In this document: piece after piece, positions 10,441-24,300 of the stretch
Layout of the letters: the number at the start of each line of letters is the position of its first letter
How positions within the stretch are numbered: position 1 is the stretch's first letter
From: Aplidium turbinatum
Taxonomy: Eukaryota; Chordata; Ascidiacea; Aplousobranchia; Polyclinidae
NCBI GenBank assembly: GCA_918807975.1
Contig: OU964928.1
Location: forward strand, 15,521,823-15,585,822
Length of the DNA: 64,000 nt
Reading direction: 5' to 3'
The notes under the pieces: model-generated
The model's database searches: none
What the model was told of the DNA's origin: nothing
The model's input: the letters and a program-made list of their open reading frames with translations, nothing else
Translations under genes and position numbers: made by a program

Positions 10441-11985
10441 GGAGGGCATAGTGTAGCAAAATCAGATTTGAGAAAAGGCCCGGGTGTTTTTAGTTTTTTT
10501 ATTTTATTGAAAAAGGTAGTTTCACGTTTATTTCCCTTCAAAATGAACTTCGGAGTTGGAGCAGGAGCCGGAGTCAATAGTTTCGGAGCAGGAGCGGAGC
10601 CGGAATCAAAAAAGTGATTTCGTTCACCTCTGCTAGGCATGTGGTGAATGCAAAAGTTAATAAAGAAAGGTTATTGGTCAGATGATTAATTTGATTATGT
10701 TTTAACAAGAGGTTATGTTTGAGCCTCGGTAGAGAGCTTGACTTGCACCAGATACATGTAACACTCAGTAGCCTAACTTTAACGGATTTAGCATTTTTTA
10801 CATACAAAAAAAATAGTTTTATCGTTTGATTTAGTGTAGTAGCTACGAAATCAAACGTTTTCGACACCACATAGTGTCCTCATTAAGAATAATTATAGGC
10901 TACATCTAAGAGAAATAAATAAATGATTTTTAAAATTTTACATTAAAGCTGTTCAAGCGACACCTCTTAACAGCACCACCAACAACTTACACACGAATTC
11001 AATGCAGGATACCCAAATTGGCGAGGGACAGATCACATGATATGCGCAACACAAAACAGTAAATAATAATTTTATTGCAGCCTGATACTGTTATTGCGCA
11101 AAGATGTCCAATTCTGCAGTAAAATGTTGTATGGTGTGCAATACGCCTACGCAAACATCACGCGTTTTGCCCAGACAAAGGGGGGCCGGAGTGAGATGGG
11201 GGCCCGGAATGACTCTTGGAATGACCGCATGCTTCCGACAGGTGTCAAATTGATGTCTTTCCCAGTGCCGTGCAGTGGTTTTCACCACTCGGTCACTCAG
11301 CCGATATTAAATTTTATGTCCTAATTATGAATTGGGCGCCAAGGGTATAACAAGCTGCACGTCGGATAGAAAACTTCAGTGCTCAAGGTTATACCAAGGA
11401 TCTTTTTCCATGCCGCTGTTCTTAGAGCATTGTGCTGTGCAAACCTATTTTTTCAATTGTAAGGATAAGAAGTTTATCAATCAATTTATCAATCGTTTAT
11501 CAATGTATGGTGGTTGTGCATTTTTAGGATGGTGTTTTCCAAGCACTGTTTTATTGATGCATATTTTAAACCTTTTAGTTTTGTCATCTCTCCTTTTTGT
11601 TGATGTTAAATTCGTGTACTCCGCTTGAATCGCTTGTCTTGTCTGTCTAAAGTGAACACAAATTCGTGTTTACTTTATCGTTCTGTGCATGTTCGCGCCA
11701 GCAATAAAAAATAAAATTGAATTTCTATTGCGTAGGGGCAACAACCAGTTAGCAAAATGGCACCTATCATGGCAAAATTTTAAACGCACCCTATTGTTTG
11801 CGTAGCCTGAAAACAAGTAGGTTATCTTTGGGCACTTTTACTTTGAAGCTTCAATGCTTTGCTTCAAAAATTGTTAATTTTCCCATAGTAATTATTAAGA
11901 TAAATGTTATTTAAACGATCTCCATTCGTCTTCGTATTGTTATTCAAACTGACCCGAAAACCTAAAGTAGTTTTCATGTGTTATG
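10441..11985. other. intergenic / upstream region of the large gene
   Basis: Contains low-complexity atcaatc words (about 11,470-11,500) and G-rich repeat-like stretches (10,550-10,640, 11,180-11,210). No core promoter could be assigned. The large gene's 5' leader exon appears to begin after the tgcttttgtttcag acceptor at 11,986-11,999, so a non-coding first exon or a trans-spliced leader may lie upstream or elsewhere. Confidence 0.4.
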
Positions 11986-11999
11986 TGCTTTTGTTTCAG
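11986..11999 (+). promoter_or_regulatory. 3' splice (or trans-splice) acceptor before the 5' leader
   Basis: tgcttttgtttcag, a strong pyrimidine-rich acceptor 77 bases before the start codon. It implies an upstream non-coding exon. If the organism is a tunicate, it could instead receive a spliced leader. Confidence 0.5.
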
Positions 12000-12076
12000 G
12001 CTTAAATCTACTCATAATGCGAGTGTAACACAAAACAACAACAGGACAATAGCATAACTTTGATGCGAACCGAAAT

Positions 12077-12349
12077 ATGAATACAAATGATTCCGACACG
12101 AGCGATTCAAGCGAAGAGACGCTTGTTCTTTCTCAAGAGAAACAAATAACACGTGTCAGCTTTGAGGACAAACAAATAATGCGCAAGAGAGATCACAAAC
12201 TCAATGAAAAGTCGTTTCGAGAACCAGATCAAAGCGACTTGGAAAGTAGTGGTTCTCGGAGTACGTTGCAGTCATACGAAGCGTTCACTGGTGACTTTTA
12301 TGCTGAAAAACTGCAAATTGTTCCAAAAACTGAAAAAAATAGCAGTAAG
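12077..12349 (+). CDS. exon 1: acidic, Ser-rich N-terminus
   Basis: 91 codons, starting MNTNDSDTSDSSEETL and followed by charged sequence. The donor is AAG|gtaaaa and the end phase is 0. A competing donor five bases upstream (gtaagg) would break the frame into the next exon. The clustered S/D/E residues look like casein-kinase-type sites (inference). Confidence 0.8.
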
Positions 12350-15300
12350 GTAAAAGTTTTGGCTTCACTGCGTAGTATAGTTCTTTTTCGTAATGTTCTT
12401 AACTTACAAAGTTACTGAATTTTGTTTGGCCTAAATGTGCTGCTGATAGTTTTCAAGTTGCATTCTCAATAAATTACAGTGGTAAAATAGAACAAACCTG
12501 CTGTTCAACTTTCTAAAACTGTATCTCGCAAGCAGTTTTTCTTCCCAGTTGGTTTTCACCTCATTTGGCCTAACTAAAACGCTTCGGAGTGACTCTGGGT
12601 TGATTTAATAACGCCATTGAATCACTAGTTTACTACAGTGTTTTTAAAATTCTGCATGGCTGTCTGCATTCTGCTTAAGATAAAATTACTTGAAAGATAA
12701 AAAAAAAAGTGTAGCTTTGTTGGTAAACTCCAGATTAGTAGCGTACCCCTTGACTGAGAAAATTAGTTTTAAACTTTGAATTTTAAAAATCCTTACCGAT
12801 TTTAGAATTCCAGCGACGGCGACAGCACTGCTGATGACGTGTCTACCATATGCGAAGACGAAGTTCAAGTTGAAGATTTAGTTGACCAATCAGAAAACTC
12901 AGCCATGCCAAATCGTGTAAAATCAAGATTTGAAGATAGATTTAGTGCAGATGATCGTGAGCTTGGACTTTGGGGTAAGCTTTTGGTGATTTTTTGGAAC
13001 GTTTCTTTGCTGTTGCTGTAGTGTTGGATTGACTGATCCGTAAACTATACAACTAAGAGGACTCGGGTTATTGGTTCATCGAAACGAAATATCGCAAAGA
13101 GGAATTGTTATTGTACGCAGTTACAAACTATGAAAAAGTGACAAGAAGGCCCCAGACTGCGGGTGAGATCACACAACCTTATGAACAATCCAAAGCTCTA
13201 TTCAAATCAAAGAGTAGATGTTTTTCAGGAGACGAAGATGAAACGGTCAGTAACTAGTGAGCTGCAGAGTGCTCTTTTTAAGAAAATTGTTTGGATCAAA
13301 CAAATTTTTCGGAACTGCCCTAGCAGTCTATCGAACCAATTATGTTAATTTAGAAACGTTTCTATGTGGTGGCATTTGGTATTCGTGGTAAGTTATAGGC
13401 TGATAAACTTTTGTTATATCAACATTTATTGACGCTACATTTAAAAAAATGTTATTCTATATGGGGCAGGTTGAACGAGGTCATTATAGTGGCATGAGAA
13501 GATATTCTTCTACGGGTGATTTGCGACAAAATGTACGAACAGTAAGCTATTGTTTTGAATAATTTTTCATCAGTTTTAATTCGACAGTTTTTCGAAGCAG
13601 CTGCTATCAGACATGCTGTAGTTGATCCGCAAAATTATGGCCCAAATTTTGTAGCCTATCAAGCTAGCACTGATAGAAAAAGTGGTGAATAACAGTAGCC
13701 TACATCAAGATACATCATAAAAGTTATATCATTTGACAACTTTCAACAGGCATGTGTGATACCGTAAATGTGATTGTTTTTATTTTACCAGAACACGAAG
13801 AAAGTGCGACGGCAACTTCCTGACGTGTCAAACTTTAAAGTAAGTGTTGCCAAACCTCATAACAGAAAGTGGAGTAGTTGCAGTAAGCTAATAGTAACCT
13901 AAGTAGATACGAAAGTTTTTCATTTTATTTTTCTAACAAAAGGGCCTCATATCTTAACTTTTAAACTCTTGCCAGAGATATAAAATGTCTATCTGCTTTT
14001 TTGTCATAACTAGAGTTTTGTTCATTACATCAGTCAGTCCGTGATACAAGAAGTGCTTCCGAAGATGACAAAGTTCAAGTTCCTTTCACACCAGGCGACC
14101 GCGAGACACTGGAGGCGCAGTACAAACTCCTTTATCGAGAAAACGTGAACCTTGACAAAGCGTACGGTGAATTACAGGTAGGTGGTGCAAGAGATTAGAC
14201 TTGCTATCGAATAACGAAACAAAAAAAATGTAATTCACCAATTTATTCTTTGCATTAATTTCAACGGAGTTTTATGCTACACCTGCTTACAAAACATCGT
14301 TGTAAAACCAGTGCTCACTATGAGGTTTCTTATTTTAACGTTGTTTAAGAAATAAAATTTTCCTTAGTTATAATTTATTAGTCACTTTCAAATTATCTTT
14401 TCTATCTTATTGCAACAGTTAGGGTGGACAGTGAGCGAATTAAGTATCTCAAATTTTTACAATTACAATCGTTCGTCAGCTGCAAGACAAAAGATATTCG
14501 GTTACAAAGTAACATGAAGCAGCTATTATAAACCATAATTGTTGTAGACATAAACCAATGAATAAAAGTGCTTTGAATGAAGACTGATTACAATCGCAGA
14601 TGAGTGAAAGATTGCACTTGTTTGTCATTCCTAATCTTGTGGATTTGATAAATTATTACATGCAATTGGACGCAGGAAAAAGTCCGCTGTGAAAGTCCTC
14701 AAATATTATCGAATAAGTTTCTTAGTCCTCGTGAAACGGAATGGCAAAGTGAAAGAAAACAATTGAAACGTGAAATAGAACATTTACATGAACAGGCAAG
14801 TGCAACTGCTTCAAAAGAGCAAATTTATCTAACAAAACTAGACAAGCCTACTTATTATTTCATTTTTTTATCTTTTTCCTCAAAGAGTTTTTCTTTTCAC
14901 GAAAGATTTCATTCAATGGAGCAAGTAGCCTGATGTAACGTCCGCTTTGTCTATTTGATTGCTACGTTACAGTGACGTATTTTGTTTGTCGTTGTTGACC
15001 TTTGCTCTATTTGAACTGTCTAGATTGCTAACAACAACACCACACATGAGTTTCAATTGGTTTCACGTGTTCTTATTGTGCATTTTTAGACAATCTTTTA
15101 AACACAGGTAACTTTGAGATTTCTTAATTTGCGACCGTCCAGAGAAAAGCAATTTTGTAGAATGAAACAAATCGATTTACAGTACAATTTACGAATTCCC
15201 TTTCTCAAGGATTGACAATTATTGAAAAACGAATAGGTCATAATGGTTGTATAATTCAATGAAAACTGACGTTGTATCGTCGACTAATAAGTTACTGATT

Positions 15301-18300
15301 TAACGAAAACAGACCACAGGTGCCAAACGCATATGCGAAAGAGGCCAAACAATATAAAAGAGAAACAAAAACAGGTGGCTTTTTTAGTACAGTGGTCGGC
15401 AAAAGAGAAAAAATCCAAATATTAACAAACGAGTCACAAATGAACGCAGAGGGCTTAACTTAAGAAAATTGGCAGTAACATTCCCTCCCCTTTAAGGCCT
15501 CGTACATTTGTTCAAATACACAGGTATAAACAACATGAGAAAACAAAATCAGCACAAATTTACATTGGTTTTGCAGGAACGATCAAGCATAACTTTTGAA
15601 TTGGTCTGACAATCAAGGACTGTTTAGTTTGAACGCTAACGCTACGGACAATGCCATTTTTGTCGGGAAACGTTTGAATTACGCGACCCATGAGCCAATT
15701 GTTTCGGGGTGTGTTATCTGCGATTAAAACTATGTCCCCCACAGTCAGATTAGGAGATTTTTTGGTCCACCTTTGTTTTTGCTGGAGCAAAGGTAAGTAC
15801 TCTTTTACCCACCGTGTCCAAAAGACGTCGGCCATGTATTGGACTTGTCTCCAGCGTTTTCGAGAGTAAAGCTCTTTTTTGTTTGTGAATGAGCCTGGAG
15901 GAAGGTTTATTTGCTGTTTTAGAAGAAGCAAATGGTTCGGTGTGAGAGCCTCCATGTCATTAGGATCGTCTGACGATTTTGTAAGTGGACGACTGTTAAT
16001 AATGTTTTCTACTTCACACATGAAGGTAGTCAGCGTTTCATCTGTTAAAGTTTGGCCTTTACAGATAGCTGATAAGATTTTCCTAATGGATCTGATTTGT
16101 CTTTCCCACACACCTCCATGATGGGATGCACTTGGAGAGTTAAAGATCCACTTGATGCTTTTCTGTGTTAAAGCATCTTCGATTTGACTGTTGTTCCATG
16201 ATTTGATGGCTTCTCTCATTTCTCGTTCACCACCAACAAAGTTTGAACCATTGTCAGATCTAATTTCTTCTACTTGCCCTCTTCTTGCGATGAATCGTCG
16301 TAGAGCGAGTATAAAAGATGAAGTGTCAAGAGAGTTTGCGATTTCAATGTGTACGGCTCTTATTACAAGGCAAGTAAAAATGACACCGTATCTTTTATGT
16401 TCTGTTCTACCCTTTTTAATAATAAATGGGCCAAAATAGTCTACACCAACATAGGTGAATGGAGGTTTGTCTGGTGTCAATCTGTTTTTAGGAAGATCAG
16501 CCATTTTTTGTGTGCTGAGTTTTCCGCTTCTTTTGCGGCAATCAACACATTTGGATAAAACCTTGCGGACTGCTGAATTGGCTTTTATAATCCATAGATT
16601 TTCGCGCAGGGCAGACAGGACGTGTTCCCTGCCACTGTGACCAAATGTGTCGTGCGTTTCTTGAATGATGAGAGGAACTATTTGGGAGCGATTTGGAAGG
16701 ATAATTTGATGTTTTGCATCGTGTTTGAGAGGTGCAGCTTTGATGCGGCCACCAATTCTTAGTAAATTGTTTTCTAAGAAAGGGTCGAATTTTATTAAGC
16801 TACTGCAGTTGTTTAATGGCTTTTGTGCTTTCAGTTGGCTGATTTCGTTGGCAAAGTGTTTTGACTGAACAAAGGTAAAAATAAAGTCTTGTGCCTTTGT
16901 GAGCTCATCTGGAGACAAGCAAAGATTGTGTGCTGGGGCATTTTGTTTATTTGCAAGGTTAGTCAGTCTTAAAGTCAGAAATTTATGCTTACAACGGAAA
17001 AGCCAAGCAACGATTCTTTTCAGCTTGTACCAAGAAGAATACTTACCCAAAAGATCTTCCAGAAAGTGGGATTCGCTTTGGGTTGCAAAACACGTTTGCT
17101 TTGGTTGTTTAATTTCTGGGTCATTGTCCACGACTTCGAGAAATTTTGGTTGCTTAGGCCATTGAGATTGTGGTTTCCATAGAAATTCAGGGCCGTTTTT
17201 CCATTGATTGCATTGAAGAAAGTTTGGAATTGAGAGACCCCTTGAAGCATGATCAGCAGGATTACATTTAGTGGGAACGTATCTCCATTGGGAAATTGTT
17301 GAAGCATCTTTAATCTGTTGAACTCGATTTGAGACGAAGGTATGAAACGCTTTGTTTGAGTTGTTGAGATAGCGCAAGACAGTTGTGCTGTCGGTCCAAA
17401 AAATTGACTCTTTATTAAGATAAGATGCCTTTAACTCTCTTTGTAGTATTTTTTCAGAGCTAATTGAGATTGTAGCAGCTGATAACTCCAATCGAGGAAT
17501 CGTCATTGCCTTCATTGGTGCAAGTCGAGTTTTTCCCAATAATAAGCAACAGTGAATACTGTTTGTTGTGTCGACTAGCCTGAGGTAAGAAGCAGCCCCA
17601 TAGGCTTCTTCCGATGCATCTGAGAAATGGTGAACTTGGGCGTCTTCGACAGCACCAAAATTTAAAGGCTTATAACACCTTGGAACGTTAAATGATTCGA
17701 GCATTGGCTGAAGTTCTAGCCATTTTGTCCATGTGGTTAACTCTGGTTGTGGAATAGGCTCATCCCAATCTAATTTCAGTTTACAGAGCTTTTGAGAAAG
17801 CACCTTCAGTGGTTGTACAACAGCAGCACCAAGACCAAGGGGGTCGTATATAGAATTGATTACTGAAAGAATGCCTCGACGTGAAGCTGGTTTAACCTTT
17901 TTCTTTATTTTGAACCGTATGGTATCGTTTTCCACGTTCCAATAAAGTCCAAGAGCTCTTTCAGCAGGTAGGTCATCTCGAGAGAGATCCATATCCATAA
18001 TTGACTTGCAGCGCTCTGACTTTGGAATTGATTGGATCACTTCTCGGTCATTGCTTATCCATTTTAAAATGCGAAAGCCTCCCTTGGCCAGTAGCTCACG
18101 AAGTTCCCTTACCAATTTAACTGCTTCTGAAACATTTGCTGTTGAAGCCAAGCAATCGTCTACGTAGAAAGACTCTTTTACTGTATCTACAGTAATTGCA
18201 CTGAAAAGAGATGAGTTGTCCTCAGCTGTGCGTTTTAAAGCAAAGTTTGCACAACTTGGGGAGCAGACAGTGCCAAATATATACACGTTCATTCGGTATT

Positions 18301-21300
18301 CTTGTAGGGGCGCTTCTAGATTCCCATCTTTCCACCATAAGAATCGGAATTGATCACGGTCTTGTTGAGGAACCTTTACTTGGTGAAACATAGACTGTAT
18401 GTCTCCTTGAATAGCAATTGTTTCACGGCGGAAACGAAGAAGAACGCCGACCAGGTTATTTGTGATGTCTGGGCCTTGTAATAGAGTATCATTGAGACAG
18501 ATACCTTTGTATTTGGCAGAGCAATCAAATACTACTCTGAGTTTCTCAGGTTTTTCTGGATGATATACACCATGATGTGGAATATACCAAGTTTTTCCAT
18601 GTATTCCAGGGACATCGCTAACGTTTTCGGCGTATTGATTCATGATCATGTCATCAACAGACCTTTTATAGTCCATGTAGAAATTAGCGTCCCTTTCAAA
18701 CTTTCGTTTCAAGCAATTAATTCTTTGGAGAGCTTGAGATTTGTTAAAGGGTAATTTTAGGTCCGGATTTCGAACGGGCAAGTCGATTTGGTAGTGCGAG
18801 TCTTCCAAAAGTTTGATACTAGAGTTAACAGATTTCATGAATTGAGCTTGTTGAACAGATAATTCGGGTTTACAGTTAACAATTGAGTCAACAGCGTCAA
18901 AGCACATGTCGCACATTGGATGGGTAGAAGTTTTGGTAAAGAAATTTTTAGTTTTGCTTTGATCCTGTTTGTTGTTAGGACAATTCACTAGCCAACCAAC
19001 GGCCGTTTTGATGGCATAATAGCCACCTTTTGCTTGTATTACTTCTTGCGGTTGGAGAACGTACGGATTGTCATTGCCGATAAGAAGTCCTACCTCTGCG
19101 TCAACATCGGGAATCGAGATGTTTGCAAATTCTGGAAAGTGTTTAGTGTCTTCTAGGGTAGGAATATCTGTATTTGAAACAGGAATTTGAAAAGTGGAGT
19201 AAAGAGAGCTTAGAGAAATGTATTTGTTTTCGTCAAAATCTGACATTTCGACATTTGTGACCACCTTTACCTTGTTACGTTTGCCAGTGTTGTTTAGCGT
19301 GATGGTACAAATATTAGTTTCTTGACAGTCGGCAATTTGCAACTTTTCTATCAAATCATTTGTTATGAAAGATGTTGTACTTCCACTGTCCAAAAACGCT
19401 TGTGTAGTGATAGTTTGATTACTTCCTTGCAGGCGAACCTTTACTGGGATTATGGGAAGCAGACTGCGAGAATTTGTTCGTGTGTTGACAAACCCATTGC
19501 GTATTGCTTGTGTAGGTTGATTGATATTAATTTTTTGAGTTGTGTCTTTAGGTGTGATATTTGTGGTGATTTGTGTTGCATCTGGGGGATGCAAGAGAGT
19601 AGTGTGGCGTTCAGTGCATCCTAGTTTTATGCAAGGGTCCTTCCTTTTACATTGATATGCCCAGTGACCAGCATTTAAACAGCACTTGCAGAGTTTGTTG
19701 TCGATTACAAATTTAAGCCTTTGGTCAATATTCATCATTCGAAATTGTTTGCATTGATTGAGAAAATGTTTATCTCTGCACAGATGGCATGTCCTTTCAT
19801 GGTTCGACGATTTTATTTGCGTTGCAAAGGTTACGCTGCTCCTACGTTTGGAGTTGGAATCATCGAATTGTTTTTTAGTAGATTTTAGAATATCGCATGC
19901 CAAATTGGTCGTTTCTCTCGTTTTGCGCGAGACGTACCGTGAGAGATCTGAAAGGCTTATTTCTTGATTTCTTTCATGCAAAATTACGTCAACTTCGCGT
20001 AACCAGCTAGAATACCAGCCACTTGGCAAGCGTCTTATTATTTTTGTTATGGTATCCATGTTGTCCATTTTCTGTAAGTAATTCATGCCAGACAAAGTAC
20101 ATATGCAGGAAGTTAGTTCCGAAGAGAACTTGATTAGAGAATCCTTGTTAGAATTTTGAAGAGATGGGCCGTTTATGACGGAATCAACACATGCGCGAGC
20201 TATTTGAAATTTTTGACCGAAGGTTTGTTGTAGCAAAGCTCTTGCTTTTGTGTAACCTTCGTGGGGAAGCATGTATTGACACCCTTTTACCAAAGTGTGC
20301 GCAGAGCCTTTGGTGTATTGCAACAGATAAAAAAGTTTACGTTTAGGCTCTGTGAAATTACAATCAATTAACGTATCAAATGCGTCTATAAAACCACAGT
20401 ATTCAGCAGAATTTCCATCAAAGATTGGGGGTTCTACAGACAACAGTGGGGACGGGTTGATAGTAATATTTGGAATTTGTTTCGAGTTTACTGATTGATT
20501 ATTGTTTATTTGATTTAGTACAGGGGTCTGGGCATACGACGTACTCGGCTCATGTCTCACAAACGATTTATTTGTTACTGTTTGTGAAGGATTAATTTTG
20601 TTTGAAACGACAATAGATTCGTGAATGTTAGACCTGGCTTCTACGCCACTCAACGTTAATTGGGATAACATAGGATACACAGAATTATTGTTTACATTAG
20701 TTGCTAAATTCGATTGAAATTGTCCGTTTATATCAACATTGTCTTTAGACATTTTATAGCGCTCACCAGCATCTTCTTCCGATTCTTCCGAAAGTTGGGC
20801 AATTGTCTCTTGGAGCTCTGCCTTTAGTTTAGCTTCCTGGACTTGTTGCAGGAATTTTCTTTCTTGTTCTTCACGTAGCTGACTTTGTTTTAGGACCATT
20901 GTTTCAAATTCTGCCCTTGCTTTCGCTTGCTCTTGTTCCAACTCGCGGATCCTTTTTTGTGATTCCAATCGAGCTAATATTACCGCCTTCTTAATTTTAG
21001 CGCTCATTGTAGAGGAGCGGCTTTTGCTGGAAACTTTGCTGGTGCTGTCGCTTGGGTGCAGACTGCCATTTTCTGCTTGGTAGAGCATTTTTGATTGTGA
21101 TCTTGTTGTCACCTTTGATGTTTGGGGTTCTGGATTTGTTGATTCTTCGGCATTTGATTTATCTGCCACGTCTGTCTCCTTTACAGAATTTGTTGCCATT
21201 TTCTTGACATTCAACTTCGCTCACTGTCAACAACGACGACTTTCTTGATTGAAATGTCTAAAAACTGAATGTAACGTCCGCTTTGTCTATTTGATTGCTA

Positions 21301-24300
21301 CGTTACAGTGACGTATTTTGTTTGTCGTTGTTGACCTTTGCTCTATTTGAACTGTCTAGATTGCTAACAACAACACCACACATGAGTTTCAATTGGTTTC
21401 ACGTGTTCTTATTGTGCATTTTTAGACAATCTTTTAAACACAGGTAACTTTGAGATTTCTTAATTTGCGACCGTCCAGAGAAAAGCAATTTTGTAGAATG
21501 AAACAAATCGATTTACAGTACAATTTACGAATTCCCTTTCTCAAGGATTGACAATTATTGAAAAACGAATAGGTCATAATGGTTGTATAATTCAATGAAA
21601 ACTGACGTTGTATCGTCGACTAATAAGTTACTGATTTAACGAAAACAGACCACAGGTGCCAAACGCATATGCGAAAGAGGCCAAACAATATAAAAGAGAA
21701 ACAAAAACAGGTGGCTTTTTTAGTACAGTGGTCGGCAAAAGAGAAAAAATCCAAATATTAACAAACGAGTCACAAATGAACGCAGAGGGCTTAACTTAAG
21801 AAAATTGGCAGTAACAGCCTGATGCTATTTTTCCATGACAGGTTTCTCACCTTCAGCAAGCATTGAATTCAATTAAGTCTTCTGAAATATTTCCTGTTTC
21901 CGGATCTTTGTCACCAACAAGCGAAAAAACGGAACGTTATTTCAAAGAAAAACTGCAGAATTTACAGAAAGTCAAAGTATGTAAATAGCATAGCCTACTG
22001 CTACTTTTTAATACTAATTTGATGGTTATGAATTGTAATACTGATCATCGAAAAAACGTTATGCTTGGTTTGGTCAGAGAAAAAAAGAGGATACGGCCGT
22101 TAAAACACCAGATTGCGCGATAATTGTAGTAGAGTGTAGGCCTACTACTGTAGAATAAAACACATCTGACTAAACATGGCTTAGTAAATGGGGTTGTGAG
22201 GGATCTAGATTTGTTGAAAGGGAGCATTCATGGAGTGACTGAAAGCAGTATATTACCTGATGGCTCAAAAAGAAGGAAGGAATACGTCATAGAGCTTAAA
22301 ATTTCCTACTTTGAACTATAGCATAGACTACTTCGATTTATCTTTGATTGCAATAATCACACAACATGGGAATAGTTGTTAACGCAATCACAGACCTTGC
22401 TTCACAATTGCTTTTTGTGTTAAAGGCATACTAAATAAAATTTTCAAACAGGAATTAAGCATTGAAATGCGTAAACTTAACATTCAAGAATACATTTCAA
22501 AAAAAAAAATTACCGAAAAAATTTGTTTTCTATGGCACTGGCAAGGCCCAAAGTCCAATGTTTCATTTATTTTTAATTTTTTCAAAATGACCAAAAAGTG
22601 GAAACACTGCTCGAGAATACGTCACTATCGATAGCAATAACAAAAGCCACGTTACCACATCTGATGGTAACGTGGCTTTTGTTTTAACATCGGATCTAAT
22701 GTTTTGAGCAAACTGATGTTTTGACGTTGAAATCTGATGTTTTGATGTACATACATACATAGCCTACAGTTAAATCGCCCGCAGTAACAACTATTGCGCG
22801 ATCAGCTGATTGCTAGTCTATAGTGACGTAGACTGTACAGTCGCACGCTTCGCTGCTCACGCCTATTCCCGTTTTGAAAGCGTTGACAAAACCACGCGCG
22901 GAAAGGTAATCAGACCGCAATGGGGCAAAATTTTATTGAAAATCGTTTTATGGTAGCATGTTAAACACAAAGAACGTGTACAATCGCCAAGTCAGGTTTT
23001 TCCTTTAGTATCCCTTTAAGCGATGTGTATTTTTTACAGGACGACGAAATTGCACGATTGAGTGAGCAAGTCTCTTATTGGCTGAAGCAAGCGGAAACAC
23101 AAAACAAAAACAAGAAGGTTTTGGAAACGGTGAGTTTTGTTTGGCATTCAAAAAATATCTAACAAGAAGGTATGATATACCTCATCAGTAGGGCAACCAA
23201 AAGTCAATAAAGTCAAAATTTTTCTGCCTTGTTCAAAGTTTATAAAACGTCCACAAACTAAATTTCAGGCTGACACGAAGAGAGGTTTCAAAGTTATTAT
23301 GGTTAGGTCAAAATTTTCTTTTAACGTAGTTTTTCTTCTCTCTTTTAATATTTTATTAAAGCTATACAAATACTGGGTTTTTTGTTGCAATTTCTGTTGC
23401 TATTTCGACGTAATAATTAATTTGTTGCAATTTCTGGGGTAATAATCTTGTTTCGCCCACTACTGACGATTGAATATTAGCCAACTGCCCTGCTGTTGAT
23501 AAGTTGGTTGCCAGGGTTAAAGCAGTGACCATTAAAAACAGGTCAAGAAAAGCTAGTTTTACTTCCATTGGCCAACCTCCACACAGCCAAATGTAACTAG
23601 ATGGGGCACTTGGTTGAAAGCTGCTTACTATTATTCAAGAAGTCTACCAGAAGTAAGAAATATTGTGGAAGGCTTCCATGATGGTGGTGTCTTGCTGCGG
23701 CGTGCTCAAGATGCTGTGAAAGCTCCCAATTTAGCTACTCACCTTGTAGAAATAGAGGAGCAGTACAGTGCACTGTTTGATATAATCTCGTCCTGTTGCT
23801 CAACACATCTGTTTGGTATAATTCAGAAGATGGAAGACAGCCGTTACACCATTCAAGAAGCTTACCAGAAAATGAGGTCCCTTAACTTTGGTGTTGATGG
23901 CTGCCAAATTGGAAAATATATTCAAGCAAGAATCTCAAGGAATGACATCAAAAACATTGTGAAAATGAAACAAGATGATATTTCACCACATTTATGTAGC
24001 CTGCTGAGGAACTCCCAAGCAACTTCTGTATCAGTAGAGAGAAGCTTCTCTATTTTAGAAAAATTTTGGCGAGAGACAGGAACTTCAAAGGCGATGATGT
24101 GAAACATTACTTCATGTTGAAGTATAATACTGCAGAACCCTCTCAGTAGTTTCGGGATATTTAAAGACACTCCATATTTATCTTTTGCAGTTTTTCGAGT
24201 GACTTTCACTACCTGTTCATTAGCTGCGGTGTCGTTGAGTCTTCCACATTTTTCTCATATTTCATTAGAAAAAGAAGATATCCTTAGCCTACCTAACGGT

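Larger units (their letters stand above)
14934..21816 (-). mobile_element. BEL/Pao LTR retrotransposon, looks whole
   Basis: Two 547-bp LTRs (14,934-15,480 and 21,270-21,816) that look identical by eye flank a single 1884-codon gag-pol frame on the minus strand. A 6-bp duplication, gcctga, borders the element (14,928-14,933 and 21,817-21,822). A purine tract (minus strand) abuts the left LTR at 15,481-15,497. No envelope gene is seen. No breaks were noticed. The identical LTRs imply a very recent insertion. It lies antisense in an intron of the giant coiled-coil gene, and a second, partial member of the same family is at 1-2082. Confidence 0.96.

Noticed and set aside
11332-11628. 98-codon open frame upstream of the giant gene
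   Set aside because: Low-complexity atcaatc stretch, no family match, no splice or promoter context.
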